From Bacteroidales bacterium (GTDB lineage: Bacteria > Bacteroidota > Bacteroidia > Bacteroidales > UBA7960), in assembly GCA_003554665.1 (NCBI GenBank), contig PWGY01000050.1:1-9289 (forward strand): a DNA stretch of 9,289 nucleotides, given 5' to 3'. Position 1 is the first letter of the stretch; every line of letters starts with the position of its first letter. Positions 6,420 to 9,289 of this stretch are shown in pieces. The translations under genes and the position numbers were made by a program. The notes under the pieces are model-generated. The model worked only from the letters and a program-made list of their open reading frames with translations. It was not told the DNA's origin and did no database searches.

Positions 6420-7655
6420 TATGGGCTGTATGTTGCCATAGGTCAAAGACCGCCAGGCCCACTCAAAAGGCCCGAACCGGAAATGCCTGAGCCAATAGTC
6501 ACTCCAGGCAAGCTGTATCACAAAAATGGCCATTGTAAGCAATATCCCGTATATAAAATTCACTTTGCCGTAAAGCCCCAAACCGTAACTATAGAAAATG
6601 GTGGTACAGATGATCGACTGGGTCAGGTAGTTGGTCAACGCCATTCGACCGGCCATGGCGAGCTTGCGGACAAGCCACTGACCACATCCGCAACGAAGCC
6701 AGAATACAAACAAACTGATGTACACAAATGCTGTTGCCGGTCCTCCGGCGGAAAACCCCATTTGCATGATCAACAGCTCACTGCTGGGTTCAATATGACT
6801 TGCCAGTGGGGCATAAGTAGCAATCAGCCAGTTGCCGGCAATCGCAAAGGGCAATGAAACGATGCACAATTTTTTGAAAAAAGGCAGATATTCAGAAACG
6901 TTTTCAAGGTAGCCTTTCCGGGCGGCAAAAACACCAAGCAGGAACATGGAAAGGATAGTCGGGAAAAAGGTAAATATGCCACCCAGCACATAAGAGTATT
7001 CAGTCAGGCGCATCAGAATAATCTCGGAAAAGCTGCCCGATGAATAAACGTGCATGGCCCGGTCGGCCAGCGCCATGAACTGCTGCTCACTCTCCCTGAA
7101 TCCTGCTTCCAGTTCCGAAGCCACTTCCGGAATCCCCTTTGCCATATTGACTGCTCCATAAAGCAAGCCTGTAAAAGCAAGAGGAATGAGCAAAAATACA
7201 ATGGCCCAGATCAGCAAAAACCGGTCTGATTTATTGCGAAACCATGTCATAATGAACCCGAACAACGCATAAATCACCAGAATGTCCCCATACCATAACA
7301 GAATAACATGCAATGCTCCGATCAACAATAATATGAGCAGCCGACGCCGGAAAAGAGTGATGATACCGGCACCCGCTTCCTCGGCTTTCCGCATGAAATA
7401 ATGAAATCCGATGCCGAAAAGCAAAGAAAAAAGCACATAAAACTTTCCATGGAAGAAAAAATCTATTACCCACCGGACAACCATATTGACAGGATCCGTC
7501 CAAAGACTCATGTCACCAATTAATGTGGCCATGGGCGAATTGAAGACAGGCATATTGACCATCAGGATTCCAAGCAAGGCGAATCCGCGCAATACATCAA
7601 GAATAAAAACCCGCTGCTGGGCGCGCAGGGGTTCTGCAGAAACAGTGTTTTTCAT
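6408..7655 (-). CDS. DUF418 domain polytopic membrane protein (YeiB-like)
   Basis: The 415-residue product is an inner-membrane protein of the DUF418/YeiB family, whose function is not established; membership is sometimes linked to transport without firm proof. The family N-terminus RVFILDVLRGFALLGILMVN is clear, with Asp20 and Arg23-Gly24 just at the first membrane segment. Several further hydrophobic segments (roughly eight to ten in all) span the middle. The C-terminal DUF418 signature GPFEWAWRSLTYG starts at about residue 395, followed by a positively charged tail (Lys-Lys-Lys). The ATG at 7655 is preceded by a short AT-rich leader and a TAnnTTTG box. It is downstream of ssb on the same strand, but a strong hairpin and its own promoter candidate make it a separate unit. 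It converges tightly with lpxK. Confidence 0.9.
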   Translation of the reverse strand: MKNTVSAEPLRAQQRVFILDVLRGFALLGILMVNMPVFNSPMATLIGDMSLWTDPVNMVVRWVIDFFFHGKFYVLFSLLFGIGFHYFMRKAEEAGAGIITLFRRRLLILLLIGALHVILLWYGDILVIYALFGFIMTWFRNKSDRFLLIWAIVFLLIPLAFTGLLYGAVNMAKGIPEVASELEAGFRESEQQFMALADRAMHVYSSGSFSEIILMRLTEYSYVLGGIFTFFPTILSMFLLGVFAARKGYLENVSEYLPFFKKLCIVSLPFAIAGNWLIATYAPLASHIEPSSELLIMQMGFSAGGPATAFVYISLFVFWLRCGCGQWLVRKLAMAGRMALTNYLTQSIICTTIFYSYGLGLYGKVNFIYGILLTMAIFVIQLAWSDYWLRHFRFGPFEWAWRSLTYGNIQPIKKK

Positions 7656-7674
7656 GGCAGAAAAACTTTTTTTG

Positions 7675-7682
7675 CAAATGTA
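7675..7682 (-). promoter_or_regulatory. Candidate -7 box for the DUF418 gene
   Basis: On the minus strand TACATTTG (7682-7675) matches TAnnTTTG exactly, placing a start site near 7669 and a leader of about 14 bases. No good -33 element is visible; that region falls inside the hairpin at 7695-7731. Confidence 0.45.
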
Positions 7683-7694
7683 AGGTTTTTAAAT

Positions 7695-7731
7695 AACAGC
7701 AGAACTTTCCGGCATGAAAAGTTCTGCTGTT
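7695..7731. terminator. 14-bp perfect hairpin, probable ssb terminator
   Basis: AACAGCAGAACTTT (7695-7708) is perfectly complementary to AAAGTTCTGCTGTT (7718-7731), with a 9-base loop CCGGCATGA. It lies 61 bases past the ssb stop on the minus strand. The tract after the stem on that strand is TATTT, weaker than a standard U-tract, so termination is likely but not certain. The hairpin also covers the expected -33 region of the DUF418 promoter. Confidence 0.65.
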
Positions 7732-7792
7732 TATTGTCAGATCCGGCGGCTCAGTCCGGTGACCCGGAAGTCCGCCACGGAAACCCCGTCCC

Positions 7793-8218
7793 TTAAAACG
7801 GAAGATCATCTTCCTCCGGTGGCGTATTATCGGCCGGGGGCTCCGTATTGCTACCCCCTGCCGGCTCATGGCCACCGACCTGGCCTGGTTTGCCTCCGAC
7901 AAAGTTCATCACAAGACCGACAATTTCCGTGGTATACCTTTTGTTTCCTTCCTTGTCTTCCCATTCACGGGTCTGGATACGACCCTCAATGTAAACCTGG
8001 CTTCCCTTGGTAAGGTATTTTTCGGCCAGTTCTGCTTTGTTTCGCCATAAAACCACCTGGTGCCATTCGGTCTTTTCCACCTTTTCCCCGTCACGGCCCT
8101 TATAATAATCATTGGTCGCCAACGGGAAGCGAGCCACTTTTACCCCGCTTTCAAGGGTATTGATCTCCGGATCCTTGCCCAGGTTCCCCAGTAAGATCAC
8201 TTTGTTCACTCCTGCCAT
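7793..8218 (-). CDS. ssb: Single-stranded DNA-binding protein
   Basis: SSB coats single-stranded DNA during replication, recombination and repair and recruits partner enzymes through its C-terminal tip. The 141-residue protein starts with the canonical MAGVNKVILLGNLGKDPE. The OB fold spans ~1-105, with aromatic residues at Trp52, Trp58 and Trp86 that correspond by position to the DNA-stacking region of E. coli SSB. A short Gly/Pro/Asn-rich linker (~106-132) leads to the acidic tip EEDDLPF (135-141), the partner-docking peptide. All parts needed for function are present. Upstream is a porin-like gene 88 bases away on the same strand with a promoter candidate between; downstream is a hairpin. 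It is therefore probably transcribed alone. Whether this is the only ssb of the genome cannot be told from the window. Confidence 0.97.
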   Translation of the reverse strand: MAGVNKVILLGNLGKDPEINTLESGVKVARFPLATNDYYKGRDGEKVEKTEWHQVVLWRNKAELAEKYLTKGSQVYIEGRIQTREWEDKEGNKRYTTEIVGLVMNFVGGKPGQVGGHEPAGGSNTEPPADNTPPEEDDLPF

Positions 8219-8257
8219 AATACTGTTATTTTAAGTTAAAAAATATGATTACGTATG

Positions 8258-8287
8258 CTAATGTAGCGTTTTTTGAAACCAAACAAA
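8258..8287 (-). promoter_or_regulatory. Candidate ssb promoter
   Basis: On the minus strand TACATTAG (8265-8258) differs from TAnnTTTG by one base, and a perfect TTTG (8287-8284) lies 18 bases upstream. The predicted start near 8252 leaves a leader of about 34 bases. The region is AT-rich and lies between the porin-like stop codon and the ssb start. Confidence 0.45.
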
Positions 8288-8306
8288 TTTTTTATCTGCT
8301 GAGCTG

Positions 8307-9289
8307 TCAAAAAACATGCTTAAGCGATACAACACCGCGGATGTTATTCACATCTTCCTTTTCTTCAAAACGGAACTGCCCGTCAGGTTCTCCGTATGCG
8401 GCCATATCGAAAACGAGTTCAAACCCCAGGGAAGTCGCGCCGGAAAGGTACACCATCCTTGGTGCCACCCTGTACATGTACGCAATGTTGCTGCCCCGGG
8501 CCCAGACTTCCCCTGTAATGCTCTCAGAAGCACCCAGGTTTTCAGCATATCCGGCAAAGAGTCCGTATTTCCAGGCTTCCCCTCCCCCTTCCGCGTCCAG
8601 CCAGGTGGAAATTGAACGAATCCCGGTGTAAGCGTAAATCCCCCTTTCCGGATCCAGTAATTCACTTTCTCCATATCCCCCAAGCATAACCAGGTGACTG
8701 TTGTTTTCACCGTAATTCACCTGGGCTTTCAATGTGGCTGAGCTGCCGGTAAAAACCGCAAAGACATTTCCCTGCAGGCCATGCATCATTTCGGTGGTCC
8801 TGAAGCCTTCGGAAGTGACCTCTCTGGGGCGGAGAAACTGGTATCCGACGGTGGTGCCCACCAATACGCTTTCATTTTGATAACTCAACCTGGCAAGTGT
8901 TTCCGGAATTCCGCTGTTACGAATGTACAAAGAACTGCTCCCCCCGGGTCCGAGAGAGGGAAAGTCGCTTTGAGTCAAAGCCGCAGCAAAAAGCCGTAAG
9001 CCTCCCCGACTCCAGGAAACCCGGAGCTGCGGGGCCCTGTTCAGACCATGAAACGGCACACCACCCGCATAGGAAACCGTATTGGGAAAACATCCGGTCA
9101 CAAACATGGGGTGCCAGTACTGGCCTGCCAGCAATGCTGTTTCTGACCACTCCAGAGACAAATAGGCATGACGTAACCGGCCATGTGATGCAACCCTCCC
9201 GAAGTACCAAGAAAGTCCCCTTCAAGGCGGAGGCCCAGGGCCGCCCCAAACACTTCCGGGCCTGTCAGCTCTACTCCCAGGCGGGAAGA
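8307..9289 (-). CDS. Porin-like outer-membrane beta-barrel protein, partial and frameshifted
   Basis: This is the C-terminal part of a probable outer-membrane barrel that runs off the right edge. The last ~300 codons are in one frame, open from 9221 to the stop at 8307. They show alternating polar/hydrophobic strands rich in Gly, Tyr and Ser and end in Lys-His-Val-Phe, a C-terminal aromatic signal. The stretch GRLRHAYLSLEW followed by LLAGQYWHPMFVTGCFPNTVSYAGGVPF resembles porin-like proteins I associate with Bacteroidota; I cannot name a characterised homologue. Upstream, the same frame meets TGA at 9224-9222, whereas the next frame from 9289 to about 9183 reads sensibly as barrel sequence (SSRLGVELTGPEVFGA, then EGDFLGTS). 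The gene therefore looks split by a one-base loss. The TTG at 9161 is unlikely to be a real start because coding-like sequence continues above it. It could be a pseudogene or an assembly error. It is co-directional with ssb. Confidence 0.7.
9180..9221 (-). other. Inferred frameshift site in the porin-like gene
   Basis: Reading on the minus strand, barrel-like sequence leaves one frame (EGDFLGTS, ending about 9200) and resumes in the -1 frame as GRLRHAYLSLEW (from 9182). The second frame is closed above 9222 by TGA. One missing base between 9221 and about 9180 would join them; GGCCGG near 9177-9182 is a plausible place. I saw no clear slippery heptamer of the X-XXY-YYZ type. Confidence 0.6.

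Noticed and set aside
9180..9221. Programmed -1 ribosomal frameshifting in the porin-like gene
   Set aside because: The shift is in the -1 direction, but no slippery heptamer or downstream stimulatory hairpin is evident; a mutation or assembly error is simpler.
8917..9249. A 110-residue minus-strand open frame at the right end
   Set aside because: It is a third frame, rich in Cys, Trp and Arg with no barrel-like pattern; the porin-like reading uses the other two minus-strand frames.
1..9289. CRISPR array, tRNA, rRNA, insertion sequence or integration site
   Set aside because: I looked for regularly spaced repeats, transposase motifs, tRNA-like stems and terminal inverted repeats and found none; gene content is ordinary chromosomal.

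Overview
The window looks like a stretch of ordinary chromosome from a Bacteroidota bacterium, probably Bacteroidales or a near relative; the order is uncertain from sequence alone. Three things point there. The protein families are typical of the phylum: an OmpP1/FadL-type barrel with the 'GALGGDFSSLGLNPAG' signature, a coiled-coil C4 zinc-ribbon protein paired with a three-domain Nif3 protein, and a Bacteroidota-style LpxK. The starts lack Shine-Dalgarno sequences. Several upstream regions carry a TAnnTTTG box, the -7 element of the Bacteroidota primary sigma factor.

Layout from left to right. On the + strand, a Tyr/Gly-rich lipoprotein with a Ser/Arg tail (5-1492) is followed by a strong intrinsic terminator (1531-1573) and an OmpP1/FadL-type outer-membrane barrel (1605-3044). 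A hairpin with a GAAA loop (3068-3102) separates that gene from a convergent minus-strand pair: nif3 (4043-5137), then the zinc-ribbon coiled-coil gene (3143-4006). A 169-base divergent region with a promoter candidate on each strand leads into lpxK on + (5307-6374). lpxK converges on a minus-strand DUF418 membrane protein (6408-7655). Upstream of that on the minus strand lie ssb (7793-8218) and the C-terminal part of a porin-like outer-membrane protein (8307 to the right edge). The porin reading frame appears to be broken near 9180-9221. Every gap between genes is shorter than 300 bases.

Most genes concern the cell envelope: one lipoprotein, two outer-membrane barrels, lipid A kinase and a polytopic inner-membrane protein. 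ssb and nif3/zinc-ribbon are housekeeping genes. I found no mobile element, CRISPR array, tRNA, rRNA, toxin-antitoxin pair or defence system, and nothing that amounts to a new biological system. The points most worth a second look are the frameshift in the porin gene, an lpxK promoter box only five bases from its start codon, the unusual composition of the first lipoprotein, and a 14-bp perfect hairpin that overlaps the DUF418 promoter region.
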